Positions 7,640 through 14,349 of a stretch of 29,047 nucleotides of DNA are shown here, one piece after another. Location of the stretch: positions 1-29,047 of the forward strand of contig CAZEIW010000055.1 of the NCBI GenBank assembly GCA_964512305.1. Direction: 5' to 3'. The position numbers and the translations under genes are program-made. This DNA comes from CAZEIW01 sp964512305. Lineage in GTDB: Bacteria; Pseudomonadota; Gammaproteobacteria; Burkholderiales; Burkholderiaceae_F. A model generated the notes under the pieces. It ran no database searches. It was not told where the DNA came from and saw nothing but the letters and a program-made list of their open reading frames with translations. Numbering within the stretch: position 1 is the stretch's first letter; every line of letters starts with the position of its first letter.

Positions 7640-10318
7640 GTGTGTGCGCCCCGGTCGACCGATCACTTGAACTCATCCGAGCATGCCGCCGACGCGGGCC
7701 TGACCGCTTCCGAGGCCCTGGCGCGCCTGCGCCGCGACGGCCCGAACGAACTGTCGCGGGCCGGCCGGCCGGCGCTGCTGCGCCTTGCGGTCGAAGTAGC
7801 CGGCGAGCCGATGTTCCTGCTGCTGCTGGCCTGCGCGGCGCTCTACCTGCTGCTCGGCGACGCCCGCCAGGCGGCGGTGCTGGCGTCGTTCGTCGGCATC
7901 GTGATCGTCGTCACCGTGCTGCAGGGCTGGCGCACCGAGCGCACGCTGGCGGCGTTGCGGGACCTGAGCAGTCCGCGCGCGCTCGTCGTTCGCGACGGAC
8001 GTCGCCAGAGCATCCCCGGACGCGAAGTCGTCGTGGGCGACCTGATGCTGGTTTCCGAGGGCGTGCGCGTCGCAGCCGACGGCTGGGTCGTCGAGTCGAC
8101 GGACCTGATGGTCGACGAGTCGCTGCTGACGGGAGAATCGGTGCCTGTCTGCAAGTCGGTCCTGGATTCCGCGGCCGGAAATGCCGGCGACGAGAACGCC
8201 ATGGCGTTCGCCGGGACGATGGTGGTGCGCGGCCGCGCGGCCGTGCGCGTGAGCGCAACCGGGATGCGCTCGGCGTTCGGCCGCATCGGCCGGTCGCTGC
8301 AGGAAGTCGAGAACGAAGGCACGCCCTTGCAGCGCGAGATCGCCCGCCTGGTCAGGCGGTTTGCCGTGGCCGGCGGCGCGCTGTGCGTCGCCGTGGCGGT
8401 CGCCTTCGGGCTGCTGCGCGGCGACTGGCTCGTCGGCGTGCTGGGCGGCCTCACGCTGGCGATGGCGCTGCTGCCCGAGGAGTTCCCGATGATCCTGACC
8501 GTGTACTTCGCGCTCGGCGCCTGGCGCATGGCGCGGGAACACGTGCTGACGCGGCGGCTGTCCGCCATCGAGACCCTGGGCGCCGTCACCGCGCTGTGCG
8601 TCGACAAGACCGGCACGCTGACCGAGAACCGGATGGCGCTGCGCCAACTCGCCGTGGCCGATCGCGAACTGGCGGTCGACGGCGCCCAGAGCGGGCTGCC
8701 GGAGGAATTCCACGAACTGCTGGAGTTCGCGATCCTGGCCGGCGAAAGCGAGCCGTTCGAGCCGATGGAGCTTGCGACCAAGTCCTTCGGCAACGCGGTC
8801 CTCGCCGGCTCCGGGCACCTGCATGCCGAATGGACCGCGACACGGGAGTACGCCCTGACGCCGGTCCTGCTCGCGGTGACGCGCGCCTATCGGCCGCAGC
8901 CCGCGGCGACCACGGGCGATCAGGGCAACGCCTACCTGGCCGCGGCGAAGGGTGCCCCCGAGGCGATCATCGACCTGTGTCACCTCGGCACCGCCGCCGC
9001 CGAGGCGATCCTCTCCCAGGTGCGCCGCTTCGCCGCCGACGGCATGCGCGTCATCGCCGTTGCCGTCGCCAGGACCGGGCTGCCGCAGTTGCCGCCACGG
9101 CAGCACGACTTCGATTTCCGCTACCTGGGATTGATCGGCTACGCGGACCCGTTGCGCGGCGTGGTCGCGCCCGCGATCGACGAGTGCCGCGCCGCGGGCG
9201 TGCGCGTGATCATGATGACCGGCGATTACCCGGAGACGGCGACCGCGATCGCCCGCCGGGCCGGGATCGCGGCACCGGAGCGGGTCGTCAACGGCACCGC
9301 GCTGCGCGAGCTCGGCGACCGCGAGCTGGCCGGCGTGGTGCGCTCGACGCAGGTATTCGCGCGGGTCATGCCGGAGCAGAAGCTGAGGCTGGTCGAGGCG
9401 CTGATCGAAAACGGCGACGTGGTCGCGATGACCGGCGACGGCGTCAACGATGCGCCCGCGCTCAAGCGGGCCCACGTCGGCATCGCGATGGGCGGACGGG
9501 GAACCGACGTCGCGCGCGAGGCGGCGGCGCTCGTGCTGACCGACGACAATTTCGCTTCGATCGTGCGGGCGATCCGCCAGGGGCGGCGCATCTTCGACAA
9601 CCTCCGCAAGACCTCGACCTATGTGCTCGCGATCCACATCCCGATCGCGGCGCTCAGCCTGGTCCCGGTGCTGGCGGGATGGCCGCTGATCCTGCTGCCC
9701 TTCCATATCGCGGCGCTGGAGCTCGTGATCGACCCGGCGTGCGCGATCGTCCTGGAGTCCGAGCCGGCCGGCCCACAGGTGATGGCGCGGCCGCCGCGCG
9801 ACCCGCGCGCGCCCATGCTGGACGCGCTCACCCTGGCCTGGGGACTGTGCCAGGGCGCCGCGGTGGCCGCGGCCTGCCTGGCCGCGTTCGCGTGGGCCTA
9901 CACCGATGCCGGCGCGGCGGCATCGGCGCGCTCGGTCGCGTTCACGACCCTCGTGCTGGCCAACGCGATGTTGATCGTGTCCAATCGCAGCCGGCGCCGC
10001 GGATTGATCGAGCTAGTGGCTAGCCTGAATCGTGCGGGCTGGGCGATCCTGGTGGCGATCGGCCTGCTGGTCGCGCTGCCGTTCACGAGCGAGTGGCTGC
10101 TGCAATGGACCGCGCTCGGCCCGATGCGGCCCGACCAGTGGCTGGCGGTCGCGGTGGCAGTTGCCGGGGCAACGCTGGCAGTCGAGGCCGGCAAGTCCAT
10201 GCTGCTGCCGGGCTGGTCGAGCCGGCTCGCCGGGCGCGAGCGCCGCGGCAACCCGTTCGAGCCCGCCCGTGAGCGGGCAATCCCGTCCGGGCCGCCCCGG
10301 CGAGACGTCGATGGATAG
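7640..10318 (+). CDS. P2-like cation-transporting P-type ATPase (PEEFP subgroup)
   Basis: Protein of about 892 residues with the complete P-type ATPase core: an N-terminal cation_ATPase_N-like segment (LTASEALARLRRDGPNEL), the actuator loop TGES (164-167), the M4 ion site PEEFP (279-283), the phosphorylated Asp322 in DKTGTLTE, KGAPEAI in the nucleotide domain, MTGDYPETA, and the hinge TGDGVNDAPAL (about 596-606). About six hydrophobic segments follow, including the M6-like LELVIDPACAIVLE. M4 reads PEEFP rather than the PEGLP of Ca2+ pumps, so ion specificity is open; Ca2+, Mg2+ or another cation are possible. No heavy-metal CxxC domain is present. The start is uncertain: the GTG at 7640 lacks a good ribosome site, and TTG at 7667 is an alternative. 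It overlaps the next gene by 8 bp. Confidence 0.9.
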   Translation: MCAPRSTDHLNSSEHAADAGLTASEALARLRRDGPNELSRAGRPALLRLAVEVAGEPMFLLLLACAALYLLLGDARQAAVLASFVGIVIVVTVLQGWRTERTLAALRDLSSPRALVVRDGRRQSIPGREVVVGDLMLVSEGVRVAADGWVVESTDLMVDESLLTGESVPVCKSVLDSAAGNAGDENAMAFAGTMVVRGRAAVRVSATGMRSAFGRIGRSLQEVENEGTPLQREIARLVRRFAVAGGALCVAVAVAFGLLRGDWLVGVLGGLTLAMALLPEEFPMILTVYFALGAWRMAREHVLTRRLSAIETLGAVTALCVDKTGTLTENRMALRQLAVADRELAVDGAQSGLPEEFHELLEFAILAGESEPFEPMELATKSFGNAVLAGSGHLHAEWTATREYALTPVLLAVTRAYRPQPAATTGDQGNAYLAAAKGAPEAIIDLCHLGTAAAEAILSQVRRFAADGMRVIAVAVARTGLPQLPPRQHDFDFRYLGLIGYADPLRGVVAPAIDECRAAGVRVIMMTGDYPETATAIARRAGIAAPERVVNGTALRELGDRELAGVVRSTQVFARVMPEQKLRLVEALIENGDVVAMTGDGVNDAPALKRAHVGIAMGGRGTDVAREAAALVLTDDNFASIVRAIRQGRRIFDNLRKTSTYVLAIHIPIAALSLVPVLAGWPLILLPFHIAALELVIDPACAIVLESEPAGPQVMARPPRDPRAPMLDALTLAWGLCQGAAVAAACLAAFAWAYTDAGAAASARSVAFTTLVLANAMLIVSNRSRRRGLIELVASLNRAGWAILVAIGLLVALPFTSEWLLQWTALGPMRPDQWLAVAVAVAGATLAVEAGKSMLLPGWSSRLAGRERRGNPFEPARERAIPSGPPRRDVDG

Positions 10319-11417
10319 CCACGAGCGTCACGTCGCCCTGCCTTCGCTCGCGCCGCGCGCGCTGGCCACAGCGATCGTGGTCGTGCTTGCCGTGATCGTG
10401 ATGCGGCCGTTCCTGATCCCGATCGCTTGGGCCGTGATCCTGGCGTACGCGAGCTGGCCGCTGCACGTCCGGCTGCGTCGGGCCGTGGGCGGGCGGGCGA
10501 CGGCCGGCGCCGCGCTGACGACCGTTCTGGCTTCGATCACGCTGCTGGTGCCGGTGCTGTGGATCAGCGCCTTGCTGCAGGACGAGGCCGTCGCCGCGGT
10601 GCGGGCGGTGGGTCGGTACGTCGCGACCGGGCCGCACCACGTTCCCGATGCGGTGCAACGCGTGCCCGGATTGGGGAAGATGCTCGACGACTGGCTGTTC
10701 GCGCACACCGGCGATCCGAGGGCGATCGGCGACCAGCTGCTCGCGCTCACGAGCCTGAGCTCGAGCGACCTGGTCGACATCGCCGGCAGCGTGGGGCGCA
10801 ACGTGATCAAGGTCGCGTTCACGCTGGTCGTCCTGTTTTTCCTCTATCGCGACGCGGAGCGCCTGTTGCTGCAAATGCGAGCGGTCGCGCGCCACTTCCT
10901 GGGCGCGGGCGTCGAGCGGTACCTGCACGCGGCCGGCGACATGGTGCGCGCGGTGGTCTACGGCGTCGTCATCACCGCCGTGGTGCAGGGCGCCGTCGCC
11001 GGCATCGGCTATCGCCTCGCCGGCGTCGACCCCGCGGCCGCGCTCGGCGTCCTCACCGCGGTGGCGACCATCGTGCCGGTAATCGGCACCGCGATCGTGT
11101 GGGCGAGCGTCGGCGTCTGGTTGCTGCTTTCAGGCTCCCAGGCGGCGGGCCTGTTCCTGCTCGCGTGGGGCGCCGTGCTCGTGCACCCGATCGACAATCT
11201 GCTGCGGCCGCTCGTTGTCAGCAACGTAGCCCGCATGCCGTTCCTGCTGGCGATGTTCGGCGTTCTCGGGGGCCTGCTCGCCTTCGGGCTGGCGGGCATC
11301 TTTCTCGGACCGGTGATCCTGGCCGTCGCGATCTCGGCATGGCGGGAACTCGCGCAATCGTCCGCCCCCGCCGACGGGCACGAGTTGTCGCTCAAGGCTC
11401 CCCACCGCCGGCCCTGA
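10311..11417 (+). CDS. AI-2E family (PerM-type) membrane transporter
   Basis: Protein of 368 residues with an AI-2E family profile. Two hydrophobic segments near the N-terminus (about 14-50) are followed by a third (about 65-85), an amphipathic soluble stretch, the segment VAFTLVVLFFLYRDAERLL, and a C-terminal hydrophobic bundle. That bundle contains VVYGVVITAVVQGAVAGIGY, the loop ATIVPVIGTAIVW, and LVHPIDNLLRPLVV, all typical of the family. Members export diverse small molecules or act as Na+/H+ antiporters; AI-2 itself is rarely the substrate. The ATG at 10311 lies inside the last codons of the ATPase gene (the bases ATGGATAG), so translation is probably coupled. Its 3' end overlaps the convergent histidine kinase gene by 26 bp. 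Confidence 0.9.
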   Translation: MDSHERHVALPSLAPRALATAIVVVLAVIVMRPFLIPIAWAVILAYASWPLHVRLRRAVGGRATAGAALTTVLASITLLVPVLWISALLQDEAVAAVRAVGRYVATGPHHVPDAVQRVPGLGKMLDDWLFAHTGDPRAIGDQLLALTSLSSSDLVDIAGSVGRNVIKVAFTLVVLFFLYRDAERLLLQMRAVARHFLGAGVERYLHAAGDMVRAVVYGVVITAVVQGAVAGIGYRLAGVDPAAALGVLTAVATIVPVIGTAIVWASVGVWLLLSGSQAAGLFLLAWGAVLVHPIDNLLRPLVVSNVARMPFLLAMFGVLGGLLAFGLAGIFLGPVILAVAISAWRELAQSSAPADGHELSLKAPHRRP

Positions 11418-12786
11418 GGCAGCCGTCGGGCGGTGCGGCGGCAGCGCCTGCGCCAGCCGCAAGATCGAATCGCAGCGTGGCGCCGAACCCGTGCCCATGG
11501 TCCACGGGCGATCGCAACTCGAGGCGGGCACCCGACTGCAGCGCGATCGTGTTGACGATCGCCAGGCCGAGGCCGGAGCCCTCGGACGCCACTTCACCGC
11601 GCACGAACGGCCGCACCAGCGTGCCCAGCGACGCCGGCGGCACGCCCGGACCGTCGTCGATCACGGCGATCTCGCCAGGTCCGACCCGGACGGTGACGCG
11701 TGCCGCGCCGGCCGCGTGCTTGAGCGCGTTGTCGATCAGGTTGCGCAGCGCGATGCCGAGCGCATCGAGGTCGCCAGCGACCGGCGCCGGCTCGCCGTGG
11801 ATTTCGACCACGAGCCGTCCGGCGCCGCGCGCGTCGATGAATTCGTCGGCCACCAGCCGGGCCAGCAGGGTGAGGTCGACCGGTTCGCGCTTCAGGGCCA
11901 CCCCCGACTCGATGCGCGCCAGTTGCAGCAGCCGCGTCGCGAGACGCGTCAGCCGGTCGAGCTGGCGCACCAGGGCGAGCGCGTGCGCGCGCGTGGCATC
12001 GTCGGGAGCGTCGCTCGTCAGACGTTGCGCCCGCGCGCGCGCGGCGGCGAGCGGCGTTCGCAATTCGTGCGCCGTGTGCGCGGCGAACGCGCGTTCGGCT
12101 TCGACCAGCGAGCCGACGCGCGCCAGCAGGGCGTTGACCGTTTCGAGCCACGGCTGCAATTCGTCCGGGGCACCCGCCGCCGGCACCGGCCGCAGATCGC
12201 CGGCGGCGCGCGCCGCCAGATCGGCACGCGCCGGCTCGAGCGCGCGGAAGGCCCCGTGCAGCAGCCGCCGCAGGACCAGTGCAGCCACCACCACGACCGC
12301 GCCGAGCGCGCCGCCGAGCCAGGCGGCGCCGGCCCAGAGAATCTCGCGCCGGTGCTCGTCGGTCTCCGCGACCTGCACTCGCAGGTCGCCGTCGGTCGCC
12401 GTGAGGGTCAGCACGCGCCGGCCCTGGGTCTCCCGAATGCCGTCCGGGGCGCCCGGATCCATGGGCTGCGCGGGCGCGGAATGCGAGCGCAGGCGAAGAT
12501 GCCCGTCGCGGCCGGCCAGTTGATACAGGACGTACTCCTCGTGCAAACCTGCTGCGGGCGGCGAACCGCCGAGGTTGCCGCCGAGCGCCGCCTGCGGCAG
12601 CGCCAGCAGCCGCTGCGCGGTTTCGACCAGTACGCTGTCGAGCACTTCGCTCGCTTCATGCCGCAATCCGAGCAGCGCCGCGGCCGATCCCGCGAGCCAC
12701 AGCGCGACGAGCGATGCGAGGAGGTTGTGCCGCAGCCGCCGTTCCAGGCTCCAACCGGCGCCCGGCGCCCGCGCGGGATCAGACAT
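11392..12786 (-). CDS. Sensor histidine kinase, QseC/TctE-like
   Basis: Protein of 464 residues. Two membrane segments (about 21-41 and 150-172) flank a periplasmic region of roughly 105 residues that resembles the two-component sensor N-terminal domain of the TctE/QseC group. A HAMP-like linker follows. The H box is HTAHELRTPL with phospho-acceptor His240. The N box is NLIDNALKHA, the G1 box DDGPGVP and the G2 box GSGLGLAIV. The kinase looks intact. The start at 12786 makes the sequence ATGTCTGA with the regulator stop, an 8-base overlap, so the two are translationally coupled. The signal sensed is unknown; homologues respond to polymyxin/Fe, catecholamine-like or tricarboxylate cues. Confidence 0.92.
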   Translation of the reverse strand: MSDPARAPGAGWSLERRLRHNLLASLVALWLAGSAAALLGLRHEASEVLDSVLVETAQRLLALPQAALGGNLGGSPPAAGLHEEYVLYQLAGRDGHLRLRSHSAPAQPMDPGAPDGIRETQGRRVLTLTATDGDLRVQVAETDEHRREILWAGAAWLGGALGAVVVVAALVLRRLLHGAFRALEPARADLAARAAGDLRPVPAAGAPDELQPWLETVNALLARVGSLVEAERAFAAHTAHELRTPLAAARARAQRLTSDAPDDATRAHALALVRQLDRLTRLATRLLQLARIESGVALKREPVDLTLLARLVADEFIDARGAGRLVVEIHGEPAPVAGDLDALGIALRNLIDNALKHAAGAARVTVRVGPGEIAVIDDGPGVPPASLGTLVRPFVRGEVASEGSGLGLAIVNTIALQSGARLELRSPVDHGHGFGATLRFDLAAGAGAAAAPPDGCLRAGGGEP

Positions 12787-13423
12787 CGAGCCGGTATCCC
12801 AGCCCGCGATGCGTGCTGATCGACGAGGCGCCGAGCTTCTTGCGCAGGCGGCTGACGATGACCTCGAGCGAGTTGCTGTCGGCTTCGCCCAGGCCTTCGC
12901 CGGCAAGGTGCGATTCGATGTCCGCGCGCGAATAGATGCGCCCGGCATGCCGCGCCAGCACCGCCAGCACCGCCCATTCCATGGCGGTGAGGTCGATGCG
13001 CGCGTTGCCGCGGCGGACCTGCCGCGCGTCGAGATCGACCGCGATGCTGCCCAGACGCAGGTCGGCCGGCGGCTCGCTGCGCCGGCGCACGGCGTCGATC
13101 CGCGCCAGCAGCTCGTCGAGGTCGAAGGGCTTGACGAGGTAGTCGTCCGCGCCCGCCTGCAGGCCGCGGATACGGTCGCTGATCTGGTCTCGGGCGGTCA
13201 GCACGATGACCGGCAGGCGGCGCCCGGCGGCGCGCCAGCCGCGCAGCAGCGAGAGGCCGTCGCCGTCCGGCAGATTCAGATCGAGCAGAGCCAGGTCGAC
13301 CTCGGGCGCACGCGGGGCCTGTGCGACGAGCTTGCACCAATGGACCTGATGGCCGGCGGCTTCCAGGTGATCGCTCACCGCCTGGCCGAGATCGATGTCG
13401 TCTTCGAGCAGCAGCACGCGCAT
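12779..13423 (-). CDS. OmpR/PhoB-family response regulator, QseB-like
   Basis: Protein of 214 residues. The receiver domain has the acidic pair D8-D9, the phosphorylated D48 (LLDLNLPDGDGL), T76 and K98 (DDYLVKPFDLDELLARI). The C-terminal winged helix spans about 120-214 and holds LTAMEWAVLAVLARHAGRIYSRADIESHL and SNSLEVIVSRLRKKLG, ending STHRGLGYRLDV. The frame extends upstream to 13603, but the ATG at 13423 starts exactly where receiver domains begin (MRVLLLEDD), so it is preferred. It is the first gene of the regulator-kinase operon and is divergent from a cytochrome b561-type gene. A dyad of direct repeats between them probably marks its own binding site. Confidence 0.94.
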   Translation of the reverse strand: MRVLLLEDDIDLGQAVSDHLEAAGHQVHWCKLVAQAPRAPEVDLALLDLNLPDGDGLSLLRGWRAAGRRLPVIVLTARDQISDRIRGLQAGADDYLVKPFDLDELLARIDAVRRRSEPPADLRLGSIAVDLDARQVRRGNARIDLTAMEWAVLAVLARHAGRIYSRADIESHLAGEGLGEADSNSLEVIVSRLRKKLGASSISTHRGLGYRLDV

Positions 13424-13467
13424 GGATGGATGTTGGCACGCCGGAGCGCGATTGGAGTTGATCCAGG

Positions 13468-13514
13468 TGAACCGATTCTGAACCGGTGCCTCGCGGCGGT
13501 TCAGCCCGGGTTCA
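13468..13514. promoter_or_regulatory. Predicted operator: two facing direct-repeat pairs between regulator and cytochrome b genes
   Basis: TGAACC at 13468-13473 and 13479-13484, then GGTTCA at 13498-13503 and 13509-13514. Each pair is a direct repeat with an 11-bp period, and the two pairs are mirror images separated by 13 bp. Direct repeats one helical turn apart are the normal binding geometry of OmpR/PhoB-type regulators. For the rightward gene, a GATACT at 13525-13530 could be a -10 box; the right-hand pair would then cover the -35 region, as in class II activation. Binding by the adjacent regulator is inferred from position. Confidence 0.65.
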
Positions 13515-13593
13515 AGCCGATCCGGATACTCCATCGCAAGGCTGCGCGAGGGCGATCCCGCCGGGCGAAGCGCGGTTGCGAAAGGAGAATTCC

Positions 13594-14136
13594 ATGCAGG
13601 CAAGCGAAGTGAAGGTCTGGGACCCGCTCGTGCGGGTGTTCCACTGGACGCTGGTCGCGGGCATCGGGCTCGAGTGGCTGACCTCCGAAGGCGCGCGCGG
13701 CTGGCACGAGGCGATCGGCTATGCCGCGCTCGCGCTGGTGGCGGTCCGTCTCGTGTGGGGCGTGACCGGCACGCGCTATGCGCGCTTCGCGCAGTTCGTT
13801 CGCGCGCCGGGGGCGGTCGCCCGATATGCGTCGCAGGTCGCGCAGGGCAGGGCGCCCCGCTTCCTCGGACACAACCCGCTCGGCGGCGCGATGGTGGTCG
13901 CCCTGCTGCTTGCGGTCCTCGGTACCGGCGTTTCGGGCTGGCTGATCGGAGATCCCACCGGCGGCTCGCGCGAGGCCTTGGAAGAACTGCACGAGACGAT
14001 GGCGGGAGGAATGCTGGTGCTGGTCGGGTTGCACGCTGCGGGGGTGGTACTGACGGGTATCGGGCATGGCGAGAACCTCGTGCGGGCGATGCTTACGGGG
14101 CGCAAGCGCGCGCCGCAGGCGGGCGACATCGAGTGA
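13594..14136 (+). CDS. Cytochrome b561-family (Ni/Fe-hydrogenase b-type) membrane protein
   Basis: Protein of 180 residues with four hydrophobic segments (about 14-28, 39-57, 98-117 and 136-157). Candidate heme-axial histidines are H17 in VRVFHWTLV, H38 in RGWHEAIGY, H133 in ELHETMAGG and H147 in VGLHAAGVV. The opening VWDPLVRVFHW is the classic start of this family. Such proteins carry electrons between quinones and periplasmic partners. The start at 13594 follows AAAGGAGA at 13581-13588; the upstream extension to 13486 lacks that support and would run through the predicted operator. A 54-residue membrane protein follows, and the gene is divergent from a QseBC-like pair that probably controls it. 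Confidence 0.92.
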   Translation: MQASEVKVWDPLVRVFHWTLVAGIGLEWLTSEGARGWHEAIGYAALALVAVRLVWGVTGTRYARFAQFVRAPGAVARYASQVAQGRAPRFLGHNPLGGAMVVALLLAVLGTGVSGWLIGDPTGGSREALEELHETMAGGMLVLVGLHAAGVVLTGIGHGENLVRAMLTGRKRAPQAGDIE

Positions 14137-14159
14137 GGCTCTCTCTCAGGAGGCGTTTC

Positions 14160-14324
14160 ATGGACCGGGATCTGAAGCATTTCATCGTGCAGCTCGCAGC
14201 CGTTGCCGCCGGCGCGCTCGGGGTCGTCGCGGTGGTCGCGTTCGTATCGATCCCGTGGAGCCTGCAGCGGCACCCGGGAGAACCTGCGGAAGTGGTCAAC
14301 GAGGCCCCGCGGCACATGACCTGA
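14160..14324 (+). CDS. Small single-pass membrane protein
   Basis: A 54-residue protein starting MDRDLKHFIVQLAAVAAG. One hydrophobic segment spans about residues 9-32, and the tail is short and polar (LQRHPGEPAEVVNEAPRHMT). A strong ribosome site, AGGAGG at 14148-14153, precedes the ATG by six bases, and the gene begins 23 bases after the cytochrome b561 stop, so it is in the same operon. I recognise no family. It may be an accessory subunit of the neighbouring cytochrome b, as small membrane proteins often accompany such electron carriers, but that is inference. Confidence 0.7.
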   Translation: MDRDLKHFIVQLAAVAAGALGVVAVVAFVSIPWSLQRHPGEPAEVVNEAPRHMT

Positions 14325-14349
14325 GGACCAGCCTTGTTAACATGCCCCG

